The notes beneath the pieces were generated by a model. The model had not been told where the DNA came from and ran no database searches. It saw nothing but the letters and a program-made list of their open reading frames with translations. A stretch of DNA of 7,810 nt from an uncultured Oscillospiraceae bacterium (GTDB taxonomy: Bacteria > Bacillota > Clostridia > Oscillospirales > Acutalibacteraceae). Below are positions 1 to 6,222 of the stretch, in pieces. Each line of letters begins with the position of its first letter. The first letter of the stretch is position 1. The stretch covers positions 1-7,810 of the forward strand of contig URJF01000068.1 in assembly GCA_900548085.1 (NCBI GenBank), read 5' to 3'. The translations under genes were made by a program, and so were the position numbers.

Positions 1-1869
1 TCAAATCAGCATGTTGGCAATTTCCCCGGAGTTACTGTGGACAGAAAGGATGGAATCATAAAAGGATATAAGGACACCCTCATAACCGATTTGCCCGGTA
101 TATATTCGCTTGTTCCTTTTAGCAGCGAAGAAAAAGTAACTTCAGATTTTTTGTTGTATGAATCTGCGGATTGCATTATAAATATTGTTGACGCTACTAA
201 TTTGGAAAGAAATTTGTTCCTTACTCTCCAGCTTAAGAATATTGATATACCAATGGTTGTTGCTGTCAATATGATTGACGAAATGAAGAAGAAGAAAATA
301 AGTATTGATTTTAACTTGCTTTCTGCTTATCTGGGATGTCCTGTAGTGCCTATTTCTGCTTCAAAAGGGACTGGTGTCAAAGAGTTAACAAAAGTTGCAT
401 ATAATGCCGCTTGTGAAGGAATATACAGCAAAATAAAGACTGAATATTCAGAAGAATCAGTTGAATATATGATTGATAAAAGGCTAAACACTTTATACAG
501 TTATTTCTCCACTTATCCCGTACCTGTTCTTGCAGCCGAAACTGCCGCATCTATGAATAGGTATGATAAATATTATAATCTAATGAATGACGGATTAAAA
601 AATGAATTTGGTATGTCGGTAGGAGCTTCCGTATCCTACTTACGCTATAAGACTGTTTTTTATATAACTGAAAAAGCAGTAGAAAAAAGCAAAATAGCAG
701 GGAATGGAATAAGCGGTATAGCTGATAGAGTCCTGTGCAATAAATATACAGCCATACCCATATTCTTCGGCGTCTTGTTGCTCGTGTTTTACATTTCTTT
801 TGGTATCGTCGGTAAAACTTTAACTGATGTTTTTGAGTCGATTTTGAACAGTGGTATTTCGTCAGTGGAATCGATTTTACATAGTTTGAATGTTAATAAT
901 GCAGTTATTTCATTTGTGTCAGATGGGATTCTGCATGGCATATCGAGTGTTATTGTTTTTTTACCGATGATAACCGTTTTATTCTTTCTGCTATCGATGA
1001 TTGAGGACAGCGGATACATGGCACGAATCACATTTATCTGTGACAAACCGATGCAAAAGTTAGGTTTAAGCGGTAAGAGCGTTGTTTCGCTGTTATTAGG
1101 TTATGGGTGTACAGTGCCGGCTATAATGTCGTCGAGGACACTTGCAGATAAAGTTAGCAGAAAAAAGACAATATTTCTTTTGCCGTTCATCTCTTGTTCA
1201 GCAAAATTGCCTGTATATTTGTATATTTGTAATGAGATTTTTGAGACAAACTATCTTTTCATAATTATAGCATTATATGCTTTTGGAGCTTTTATAGGTG
1301 TTTTGGGTGCATATTTATTAAAGAGTGACGACTCCCAATCTGCATTCATTATTGAATTGCCAAAGTACAGAATGCCTACAATAAAGAATACTTTACGTTT
1401 AGTCTATGAAAAGGCAAAGGACTTCATCAGCAGAGCTTTTACGATTATATTTATTGCTAATGTTGTGATTTGGTTTTTGAGCAATTTCTCATTCAATCTG
1501 CAAATGGTTTCAGATAATAACAAGAGTATTTTAGAGACCTTGTCAATAGTTCTTGTACCTGTGTTCAAACCTATCGGCTTAGGGGATTGGCACATTATCA
1601 CAGCACTTCTCTGCGGATTCGCTGCTAAGGAGAGCATCGTGTCAACACTTACAGTAACAAACCCCTTAGGCTTATCATCGCTGTTAAGTAAGTCGGGAGC
1701 TGTGTCGATGCTTGTTTTTACATTGCTGTACACACCTTGTGTTGCTGCCATATCAACAATAAAAAGAGAACTCGGCGCAAAATATTGTATTATTATAGCA
1801 TTGTTACAACTCGGCATAGCTTGGACATTTTCATTTATCATATTAAATATCATAAGACTGATAATATAA
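1..1869 (+). CDS. feoB: Ferrous iron transport protein B, 5'-truncated by window edge
   Basis: FeoB takes up Fe(II) across the cytoplasmic membrane, using an N-terminal G-protein domain fused to a polytopic membrane domain. The frame is open from base 1 and reads SNQHVGNFPGVTV, the segment that follows the P-loop in FeoB. The G1 motif and roughly 20-25 residues therefore lie upstream of the window. Visible GTPase motifs are G2 (Thr of GVTV, 28-39), G3 DLPG (88-99), G4 NMID (268-279) and G5 SAS (355-363). A helical linker follows, then about eight hydrophobic segments from about 750 onward. These include the FLPMITVLFFLLSMIEDSGY stretch and two family Gate motifs with their cysteines: GYGCTVPA (Cys at 1108-1110) and TPCVAAI (Cys at 1738-1740). 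The C-terminus is intact and ends in a hydrophobic helix. No FeoA-like domain is fused at the C-terminus. Whether feoA lies upstream cannot be seen. An internal GTG at 37 is not the start, because conserved sequence continues upstream of it. Confidence 0.96.
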   Translation, partial: SNQHVGNFPGVTVDRKDGIIKGYKDTLITDLPGIYSLVPFSSEEKVTSDFLLYESADCIINIVDATNLERNLFLTLQLKNIDIPMVVAVNMIDEMKKKKISIDFNLLSAYLGCPVVPISASKGTGVKELTKVAYNAACEGIYSKIKTEYSEESVEYMIDKRLNTLYSYFSTYPVPVLAAETAASMNRYDKYYNLMNDGLKNEFGMSVGASVSYLRYKTVFYITEKAVEKSKIAGNGISGIADRVLCNKYTAIPIFFGVLLLVFYISFGIVGKTLTDVFESILNSGISSVESILHSLNVNNAVISFVSDGILHGISSVIVFLPMITVLFFLLSMIEDSGYMARITFICDKPMQKLGLSGKSVVSLLLGYGCTVPAIMSSRTLADKVSRKKTIFLLPFISCSAKLPVYLYICNEIFETNYLFIIIALYAFGAFIGVLGAYLLKSDDSQSAFIIELPKYRMPTIKNTLRLVYEKAKDFISRAFTIIFIANVVIWFLSNFSFNLQMVSDNNKSILETLSIVLVPVFKPIGLGDWHIITALLCGFAAKESIVSTLTVTNPLGLSSLLSKSGAVSMLVFTLLYTPCVAAISTIKRELGAKYCIIIALLQLGIAWTFSFIILNIIRLII

Positions 1870-1875
1870 AAAAAT

Positions 1876-1901
1876 AAAACCGTCTTTAAAAGACGGTTTT
1901 T
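1876..1901. terminator. Bidirectional intrinsic terminator between feoB and rpmB
   Basis: The arms CCGTCTT (1880-1886) and AAGACGG (1890-1896) form a stem with a 3-base loop. Flanking AAAA (1876-1879) pairs with TTTT (1897-1900), giving an 11-bp stem. The T run on the plus strand ends feoB, seven bases after its stop codon. On the minus strand the complement of the upstream A-rich run supplies a T tract that ends rpmB. Its placement between two convergent genes fits a shared terminator. Confidence 0.9.
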
Positions 1902-1912
1902 GTATTTCATAA

Positions 1913-2098
1913 TTAAGCTCTTTCAACCTTACCTGAACGAAGGCATCTTGTGCAAACGTAAACTCTCTTAGGTGAGCCGTTAACGATAGCCTTTACCTTT
2001 TTGATGTTTGGTTTCCAGGTTCTGTTTGATCTTCTGTGTGAGTGAGATACCTTGATACCGAAGGACATTTCTTTTCCACAGTATTCACATTTAGCCAT
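1913..2098 (-). CDS. rpmB: 50S ribosomal protein L28, zinc-binding (four-cysteine) form
   Basis: L28 is a small protein of the large ribosomal subunit. The 61-residue product starts MAKCEYCGKEMSFG, a typical L28 N-terminus, and matches the family's usual length of about 60-65 residues. It has two CXXC pairs, C4/C7 and C49/C52, so it is the C+ form expected to bind one zinc ion. The middle is basic and typical for L28 (HSHRRSNRTWKPNIKKVK). The start at 2098 is chosen because a strong AGGAGG Shine-Dalgarno (minus strand, 2108-2113) lies 9 bases upstream and because the family begins at this methionine. The gene stands alone, convergent with feoB and divergent from recA. In some bacteria a zinc-free L28 paralogue replaces this form when zinc is scarce; none is visible here. 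Confidence 0.96.
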   Translation of the reverse strand: MAKCEYCGKEMSFGIKVSHSHRRSNRTWKPNIKKVKAIVNGSPKRVYVCTRCLRSGKVERA

Positions 2099-2107
2099 TT
2101 GCGAACA

Positions 2108-2113
2108 CCTCCT
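2108..2113 (-). promoter_or_regulatory. Ribosome binding site of rpmB
   Basis: On the minus strand this reads AGGAGG within TAAGGAGGTG, close to a perfect complement of the 16S rRNA 3' end, 9 bases before the ATG at 2098. It rules out an upstream in-frame TTG at 2155 as the start. Confidence 0.85.
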
Positions 2114-2133
2114 TAATATTTTAGAACGCATAT

Positions 2134-2162
2134 ATATTAACAGATAGCAAACCAAAAAGCAA
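2134..2162 (-). promoter_or_regulatory. Possible rpmB promoter
   Basis: On the minus strand TTGCTT (2162-2157) is followed by a 17-base spacer and TAATAT (2139-2134). The match to sigma-A consensus is only 3/6 and 4/6, but spacing and position (36 bases before the rpmB start codon) are right. The region is very AT-rich, so chance matches are likely. Confidence 0.3.
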
Positions 2163-2221
2163 GAGTTTTTTTAATTATTTTAGAATAAAGGGTGAAATAA
2201 TGTGCATTTTTTAGTTACTTC

Positions 2222-2250
2222 TTGATTTATTATACTATATTTAGTATAAT
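2222..2250 (+). promoter_or_regulatory. Sigma-A type promoter of the recA operon
   Basis: TTGATT (2222-2227), a 17-base spacer and a perfect TATAAT (2245-2250) form a strong vegetative promoter. Transcription would start near 2257, leaving a leader of about 30 bases before the recA ATG. The -10 box and most of the spacer lie inside a perfect inverted repeat (2228-2251), described separately. No GAAC-N4-GTTC LexA box was found by eye between 2099 and 2288. Confidence 0.75.
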
Positions 2251-2251
2251 A
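2228..2251. repeat. Perfect 10-bp inverted repeat over the recA -10 region (candidate operator)
   Basis: TATTATACTA (2228-2237) and TAGTATAATA (2242-2251) are exact reverse complements separated by 4 bases. The right arm contains the whole -10 box, and the dyad fills the spacer almost up to the -35 box. A protein bound here would block RNA polymerase, so an operator is plausible. The composition is nearly all A/T, so chance is a real alternative, and no known operator sequence is recognised. Confidence 0.45.
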
Positions 2252-2275
2252 GATAGGTAATTTGAATAATAAATT

Positions 2276-2280
2276 GGAGG
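2276..2280 (+). promoter_or_regulatory. Ribosome binding site of recA (decides the start codon)
   Basis: GGAGG lies 8 bases before the ATG at 2289 but only 2 bases before the in-frame ATG at 2283, and it is downstream of the in-frame TTG at 2262. Normal spacing therefore selects 2289. Confidence 0.8.
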
Positions 2281-2288
2281 ATATGAAT

Positions 2289-3422
2289 ATGCCTGCAGAT
2301 AAAAAATCAGCAGATAAGCACGCAGCACTTGAGTCCGCACTTAAGCAAATTGAAAAGCAGTATGGACAGGGCGCAATTATGCGTTTAGGTGAAAACAGCA
2401 AATTAAAGGTAGATGCTATTTCTACAGGTTCGCTTACTTTGGATCTGGCTACAGGAATAGGCGGATTGCCAAAGGGAAGAATTATAGAGATTTACGGTCC
2501 TGAATCATCAGGTAAAACAACCCTCGCACTTCACTGTGTTGCAGAAGCACAGAAGCAGGGTGGAGAAGCAGCATTTATTGATGCTGAGCACGCACTTGAT
2601 CCGTCATACGCCGCAAATTTAGGCGTTGATGTTGATTCGCTTCTTGTAGCACAGCCTGATAACGGTGAGCAAGCACTTGAAATTACAGAACAGCTTGTTC
2701 GCTCCGGTGCTATTGATATTATTGTAGTCGACTCTGTCGCGGCGCTGGTTCCCAAGGCAGAGCTGGAGGGCGACATGGGCGACTCTCATGTAGGATTGCA
2801 CGCAAGATTGATGTCACAGGCTTTGCGTAAGCTCGCCGGTGCAATTAACAAATCTAACTGTATTATTATCTTTATTAACCAGCTGAGAGAAAAGGTAGGA
2901 GTTATCTACGGCAATCCCGAGGTTACTACCGGCGGACGTGCTCTCAAATTCTATGCATCTATGCGTATTGATGTAAGAAGAATTGAACAAATAAAAGCAC
3001 CAGGTAACGAGTTTGTCGGTTCAAGAACAAGAGCAAAAATTGTCAAGAACAAAGTAGCGCCTCCGTTTAAGAGTGCCGAATTTGACATTATGTACGGTAC
3101 AGGTATCGACAAGGACGGCGAAATTGCCGATATGGCTGTTAATCTCGGTATAATTAAGAAGAGCGGCTCTTGGTTCTCATACGGAGACCAGAGATTTCAG
3201 GGCAGAGACAGACTTAAAGAGCTTATCAAGACAGATCATGCGTTTGCTGCAGAGGTTGAAGAAAAAATCAAAGCTGAAATGCATCGTAAAGATGAAGAAG
3301 ACAAGGCTGAAAAAAAGGCAAAAGCCGCTGCTATTGCTACTGTTGAGACTAAAAATGTTACTCAAACAAGAGCAGCCGCAAGAGCAAAGCTCGACATTGC
3401 CATTGACGATGACGACGAATGA
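2289..3422 (+). CDS. recA: Recombinase A
   Basis: RecA forms ATP-dependent filaments on single-stranded DNA, drives strand exchange in homologous recombination and stimulates LexA self-cleavage. The product is 377 residues; family members run about 340-380. Visible parts are the N-terminal helix region (about 10-35), the Walker A motif GPESSGKTT (70-78), the catalytic glutamate E100 in AFIDAEHALDP and the Walker B strand IIVVDS (144-149). The L1 region follows (EGDMGDSHVG, 160-169), then the L2 segment beginning NQLREKVGV, with GNPEVTTGG at its end. The C-terminal domain ends in a Lys/Ala-rich linker and an acidic DDDDE tail, as in many RecA proteins, where such tails temper DNA binding. Start 2289 is set by the Shine-Dalgarno spacing. 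It is the first gene of its operon, and its stop overlaps the recX start. All key residues are present. Confidence 0.98.
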   Translation: MPADKKSADKHAALESALKQIEKQYGQGAIMRLGENSKLKVDAISTGSLTLDLATGIGGLPKGRIIEIYGPESSGKTTLALHCVAEAQKQGGEAAFIDAEHALDPSYAANLGVDVDSLLVAQPDNGEQALEITEQLVRSGAIDIIVVDSVAALVPKAELEGDMGDSHVGLHARLMSQALRKLAGAINKSNCIIIFINQLREKVGVIYGNPEVTTGGRALKFYASMRIDVRRIEQIKAPGNEFVGSRTRAKIVKNKVAPPFKSAEFDIMYGTGIDKDGEIADMAVNLGIIKKSGSWFSYGDQRFQGRDRLKELIKTDHAFAAEVEEKIKAEMHRKDEEDKAEKKAKAAAIATVETKNVTQTRAAARAKLDIAIDDDDE

Positions 3423-4033
3423 TAATTTCGCATAACAGAGGACGAGGCAAAAAGGTTCACCTGCTCATTGACGGTGAGTATATGATTACTACCGATATAG
3501 ATTTTTGGGCGGAAAAGTATATTAAAGACGGCTCAGAAATTACTGAAGAACAATGGAACGACCTTGTTAACGCAATAAATTATAAAAAAGCTATCGACAA
3601 GTGCTATGACCTTTTGTCTCGGCGTGATCACTCTACAAAAGAGCTTAGGGCCAAACTTTTGCGTACGATTGATGAAAAAAACGCTGAGCGTGCTATTGAG
3701 CGAATGACAGAGTTAGGCTATCTTGATGATGAAAAATATGCCGTAGCTTTACTGCACTATTTGACTGAAACAAAAAAGATGTCAAAATCCTTTGTGAAAC
3801 AAGAGATGTACAAAAGAGGAGTACCCTCTGATATTATTTCTGATTTATTGTATGACTACGAATTCGATAACGAATCGGCAATTATTGATTTATTGCTAAC
3901 TAAATACAGAAATAAATTACTGGCAGAAAACGGAAGGGAAAAGGTAATTGCAGCCCTAATGCGAAAAGGGTTTTCGTACTCTGATATTAAAGCTGCATTT
4001 TACAAATTAGAAAACGACGAGTTAGATGGATAA
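3419..4033 (+). CDS. recX: Regulatory protein RecX
   Basis: RecX binds RecA filaments and modulates RecA activity, usually restraining it. The 204-residue product has an N-terminal beta-rich segment (about 1-35: KKVHLLIDGEYMITTDIDFW). Three-helix repeats typical of the family follow, with hallmark stretches LLSRRDHSTKELRAKL (65-80), ELGYLDDEKYA (98-108) and a C-terminal MRKGFSYSDI (181-190). The start codon overlaps the recA stop as ATGA. No Shine-Dalgarno is visible before it, so translation is probably coupled to recA. That arrangement keeps modulator and target in step, though usually at a lower level. The last 8 bases overlap rimO. Placement beside recA strengthens an otherwise weakly conserved family call. 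Confidence 0.94.
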   Translation: MIISHNRGRGKKVHLLIDGEYMITTDIDFWAEKYIKDGSEITEEQWNDLVNAINYKKAIDKCYDLLSRRDHSTKELRAKLLRTIDEKNAERAIERMTELGYLDDEKYAVALLHYLTETKKMSKSFVKQEMYKRGVPSDIISDLLYDYEFDNESAIIDLLLTKYRNKLLAENGREKVIAALMRKGFSYSDIKAAFYKLENDELDG

Positions 4034-5354
4034 GAGTTATAAGGTAGGTATGATTTCTTTGGGCTGTCCAAAGAATCAAGTAGACGGCGAGGTATTGCTT
4101 GCTAAGCTGGCTGATGCCGGTTTCAAAATCGTTAATACAATAGAGGATTCCGATATTATGATAGTCAATACTTGCGGCTTTATTGAGGCTGCAAAGACAG
4201 AAGCTATCGAAACAATATTGGAGGTTGCCGAATACAAAAATGCCGGTATTATCTCTGCTATCGTAGTTACCGGATGTCTTGCAGAACGCTACAAGGATGA
4301 TGTGCTTTCTGAATTGCCGGAGGTTGATGCTGTAGTCGGTATCGGAGCTAACAGCGATATAGTTAAGGTTTGTCAAAAGGCATTGTGCGGTATCAGCACC
4401 GCTAATTTTCCAAACAAATGTTATTTACCGCTTAATGAAAAAAGAATGTTGTCCACTCCACCGCACTGGGCTTATCTCAAGATTGCTGAAGGCTGTGATA
4501 ACAGATGCGCGTTTTGTGCTATTCCCGGAATAAGAGGAAATTTTCGCTCAAGACCTATGGTCGAGGTAATTGACGAGGCTAAGGCACTTGCGGCAAAAGG
4601 CATAAAAGAAGTTATCTTGATAGCACAGGATACAACTAAATACGGCCAAGATATATACGGAGAGTATAAGCTGGCAGCGCTTCTAAAAGAGCTTGTAAAA
4701 ATAGACGGTATAGAATGGATTAGATTATACTATTGTTATCCTCAGCGAATTACCGATGAGCTTATAGAAGTTATTAGGGATAACGAAAAGATATGCAGCT
4801 ATATTGATGTTCCGTTGCAGCACAGTGATGCTACCGTTCTCAGAAATATGCGCAGAGTCGGCACAGGCGATGACTATAAGGCACTGATTGCTAAGATGCG
4901 AAAAGAAATCCCGGATTTAGCTCTAAGAACTACTCTTATGGTCGGATTCCCCGGAGAAACAGACGAGCAATTTGAAAATCTTTGTTCTTTTATTAAGGAT
5001 GTAAAATTTGACAGAATTGGCTGTTTTGCATTTTCTCCCGAAGAAGATACCCCCGCATATGATATGGATAATCAGCTCGACGATGATGTAAAAAATCACC
5101 GTCAGGAAATTTTGATGGATTTGCAATATGGCATATCAGAATCCTTAAATAAAAGCAGAGTAGGGAAAACATATAAAGTCATTGTTGACAGCGTAAAAGA
5201 CAATGTTTGCGTCGGTAGGTCATATATGGATTCACCCGAAATTGACACCGGAATTATTTTTTCATCAACACCCGATATAAAGATCGGCGACTTTGTTAAT
5301 GTTAAAATTACTGATGTAAACGGATATGATTTAATAGGGGAGTTAGTAAAATGA
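4026..5354 (+). CDS. rimO: Ribosomal protein S12 (aspartate-C3)-methylthiotransferase
   Basis: RimO is a radical SAM enzyme that adds a methylthio group to a conserved aspartate of ribosomal protein S12. The 442-residue product has all three expected domains. The N-terminal domain carries C14, C50 and C84, ligands of the auxiliary 4Fe-4S cluster. The radical SAM core carries CDNRCAFC (C157, C161, C164). A C-terminal TRAM domain spans about 377-440. RimO rather than its tRNA-modifying relative MiaB is supported by SLGCPKNQVDGE near the N-terminus, by SYIDVPLQHS (258-267) and by the TRAM signature GRSYMDSPEID (397-407). The start lies inside the end of recX (8-base overlap) without a clear Shine-Dalgarno, suggesting translational coupling. 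The stop overlaps the pgsA start as ATGA. The S12 gene itself is not in the window. Confidence 0.96.
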   Translation: MDKSYKVGMISLGCPKNQVDGEVLLAKLADAGFKIVNTIEDSDIMIVNTCGFIEAAKTEAIETILEVAEYKNAGIISAIVVTGCLAERYKDDVLSELPEVDAVVGIGANSDIVKVCQKALCGISTANFPNKCYLPLNEKRMLSTPPHWAYLKIAEGCDNRCAFCAIPGIRGNFRSRPMVEVIDEAKALAAKGIKEVILIAQDTTKYGQDIYGEYKLAALLKELVKIDGIEWIRLYYCYPQRITDELIEVIRDNEKICSYIDVPLQHSDATVLRNMRRVGTGDDYKALIAKMRKEIPDLALRTTLMVGFPGETDEQFENLCSFIKDVKFDRIGCFAFSPEEDTPAYDMDNQLDDDVKNHRQEILMDLQYGISESLNKSRVGKTYKVIVDSVKDNVCVGRSYMDSPEIDTGIIFSSTPDIKIGDFVNVKITDVNGYDLIGELVK

Positions 5355-5923
5355 ATTTGCCTAACAAAATAACAGTTTTCAGATTTTGCTGCATACCTTT
5401 TTTATTGGCAGCATCACTTATTCAATTTAGATATCATTGGGTTGTTGCATTACTTATATACTTTGTTGCTTGCATGAGCGACAAGGCAGACGGCATAATC
5501 GCAAGAAAAAGGGGATTGGTTACCGATTTTGGAAAGCTGATGGATCCGCTTTCCGACAAGTCACTTGTTTTGGCTGCATTTTTGGTATTTGTAAATGTAG
5601 GATGGCATACCGAATTAGTAATAATGATAATGATGGCGAGAGAATTTTTGGTAGCCGGTATTCGTATGGCTGCTACCGCCGAAGGCGAAGTTATCCAAGC
5701 AAATAAGCTCGGCAAAGCCAAAACTTTCTGTCAGATGTCCACAACAGGTATGTGTTTCCTTTTGCTTGCAATTTTGTCAAAAGACAGCGACCCTATCATT
5801 GGCAAATTGCCACAATGGTTTGAAATTTATGTAACTGTTGCATTTTGGCTTGATGCAGCCATTACACTTATAAGCGGTCTCAAATATACAAAAGACGGCT
5901 GGTATTTGATTAGAACAAAATAA
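5351..5923 (+). CDS. pgsA: CDP-diacylglycerol-glycerol-3-phosphate 3-phosphatidyltransferase
   Basis: This integral membrane enzyme joins CDP-diacylglycerol and glycerol 3-phosphate to make phosphatidylglycerol phosphate, the committed step to phosphatidylglycerol and cardiolipin. The 190-residue product starts MNLPNKITVFRF, typical for PgsA. It has the full CDP-alcohol phosphotransferase motif D-x2-DG-x2-AR-x8-G-x3-D-x3-D at D44, D47, G48, A51, R52, G61, D65 and D69. Several hydrophobic segments follow (about 73-86, 88-106, 129-146 and 158-175). Its ATG overlaps the rimO stop. A purine-rich GGGGAG (5337-5342), 8 bases upstream, can serve as Shine-Dalgarno, so it may also be translated independently. 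It is the last gene of the recA operon, and no intrinsic terminator is seen before the next promoter. Confidence 0.95.
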   Translation: MNLPNKITVFRFCCIPFLLAASLIQFRYHWVVALLIYFVACMSDKADGIIARKRGLVTDFGKLMDPLSDKSLVLAAFLVFVNVGWHTELVIMIMMAREFLVAGIRMAATAEGEVIQANKLGKAKTFCQMSTTGMCFLLLAILSKDSDPIIGKLPQWFEIYVTVAFWLDAAITLISGLKYTKDGWYLIRTK

Positions 5924-5926
5924 CAC

Positions 5927-5954
5927 TTGCTTTTTTCGAAAAATATAATATAAT
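5927..5954 (+). promoter_or_regulatory. Promoter of the T-box/cysE/cysS transcript
   Basis: TTGCTT (5927-5932) and TATAAT (5949-5954) are separated by 16 bases. A second TATAAT overlaps at 5944-5949. The -35 box begins three bases after the pgsA stop codon. Predicted transcription start is near 5961, about 14 bases before the base of T-box Stem I, as expected for a T-box leader. Confidence 0.65.
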
Positions 5955-5973
5955 GTTAATAGATAATACAAAT

Positions 5974-6201
5974 GCTTTGATTGGGAGAAGTATTTTAGTC
6001 AAGTTGTGTTTCAGAGAGCGGATGATGCTGAGATGTCCGTACACAAAACTAAAAGAAATGCACCCATGAGCAGCCCAAAGGAATTTAGTATTTTGGGACG
6101 GTCACCCCGTTAAAAGTTAAGGCTATATTAGTAGCCGGAGCATAAATCAGAGTGGAACCGCAGTTTTCATTGCCTCTGTCTAAAGACAGGGGCATTTTTT
6201 T
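5974..6201 (+). promoter_or_regulatory. T-box riboswitch, tRNA-Cys responsive (UGC specifier)
   Basis: This leader RNA binds uncharged tRNA and then lets transcription continue into cysE and cysS. Stem I can be traced. A basal helix CTTTG/CAAAG (5975-5979 with 6076-6080) is followed by an asymmetric loop with TGAG (6067-6070), as in the K-turn, and by helix TGGG/CCCA (5982-5985 with 6063-6066). The specifier loop has AGAAGTA (5986-5992) on one side and GAAATGCA (6055-6062) on the other. The upper helices are TTTTAGT/ACTAAAA (5993-5999 with 6048-6054) and TTGTGT/ACACAA (6004-6009 with 6041-6046). The AGAGAG bulge (6013-6018) and distal stem CGGA/TCCG (6019-6022 with 6036-6039) complete it. The specifier triplet TGC (6059-6061) codes for cysteine and is followed by the usual A. 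A GGGACGGTCACCCCG element (6095-6109, the Stem II pseudoknot region) and Stem III (GGCTA/TAGCC, 6121-6136) follow. The T-box AGTGGAACCGC begins at 6151. Its UGGA (6153-6156) would pair with the UCCA end of tRNA-Cys. CAGAG (6148-6152) pairs with CTCTG (6174-6178) as the antiterminator. Confidence 0.96.
6171..6201 (+). terminator. Regulated intrinsic terminator of the T-box leader
   Basis: TGCCTCTGTC (6171-6180) pairs with GACAGGGGCA (6185-6194) over 10 bp, including one G-U pair, with a TAAA loop and a run of seven Ts (6195-6201). Its 5' arm contains CTCTG (6174-6178), which is needed for the antiterminator helix, so the two structures exclude each other. This is the off state when tRNA-Cys is charged. 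Confidence 0.93.
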
Positions 6202-6205
6202 ATAT

Positions 6206-6209
6206 GGAG
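6206..6209 (+). promoter_or_regulatory. Ribosome binding site of cysE, with long spacing
   Basis: GGAG, within GGAGTTGAT (one mismatch to GGAGGTGAT), is the only purine-rich site before the cysE ATG. It lies 13 bases upstream, somewhat longer than usual. It sits just after the T-box terminator T run, so it is transcribed only on readthrough. Confidence 0.55.
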
Positions 6210-6222
6210 TTGATATTTATTT

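Noticed and set aside
1404..1910. Open frame of 168 codons on the minus strand opposite the feoB 3' half
   Set aside because: It lies entirely across the conserved FeoB membrane domain and the terminator. It has no ribosome binding site and no recognisable family; the frame is a by-product of feoB codon usage.
2099..2155. Extended L28 N-terminus from an upstream TTG at 2155
   Set aside because: The extra 19 residues do not resemble L28, and they would run through the strong Shine-Dalgarno used by the ATG at 2098.
2229..2257. Divergent minus-strand promoter using the mirror TATAAT of the dyad (2234-2229)
   Set aside because: At 16-18 bases spacing the possible -35 hexamers (for example CCTATC at 2257-2252) do not resemble TTGACA.
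2262..2288. Earlier recA starts at TTG 2262 or ATG 2283
   Set aside because: The GGAGG at 2276-2280 is downstream of the first and only 2 bases from the second; ATG 2289 has normal spacing and gives a typical RecA N-terminus.
3238..3435. Second plus-strand frame of 65 codons inside the recA 3' end
   Set aside because: It is a Lys/Leu-rich out-of-frame reading of the RecA C-terminal linker, with no Shine-Dalgarno.
4026..5354. MiaB (tRNA methylthiotransferase) as the identity of this radical SAM gene
   Set aside because: The N-terminal SLGCPKNQVD stretch and the TRAM signature GRSYMDSPEID are RimO-type; MiaB has a TFGCQMN-type N-terminus.
5873..5900. Hairpin AGCGGTCT/AGACGGCT near the end of pgsA as a terminator
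   Set aside because: The stem has a G-G mismatch and a 12-base loop, lies within coding sequence, and has no T run after it.
6058..6060. ATG (Met) as the T-box specifier triplet, one base out of register
   Set aside because: The TGC register is followed by the usual A. The T-box UGGA fits U73 of tRNA-Cys rather than a tRNA with A73, and the controlled genes are cysteine genes.
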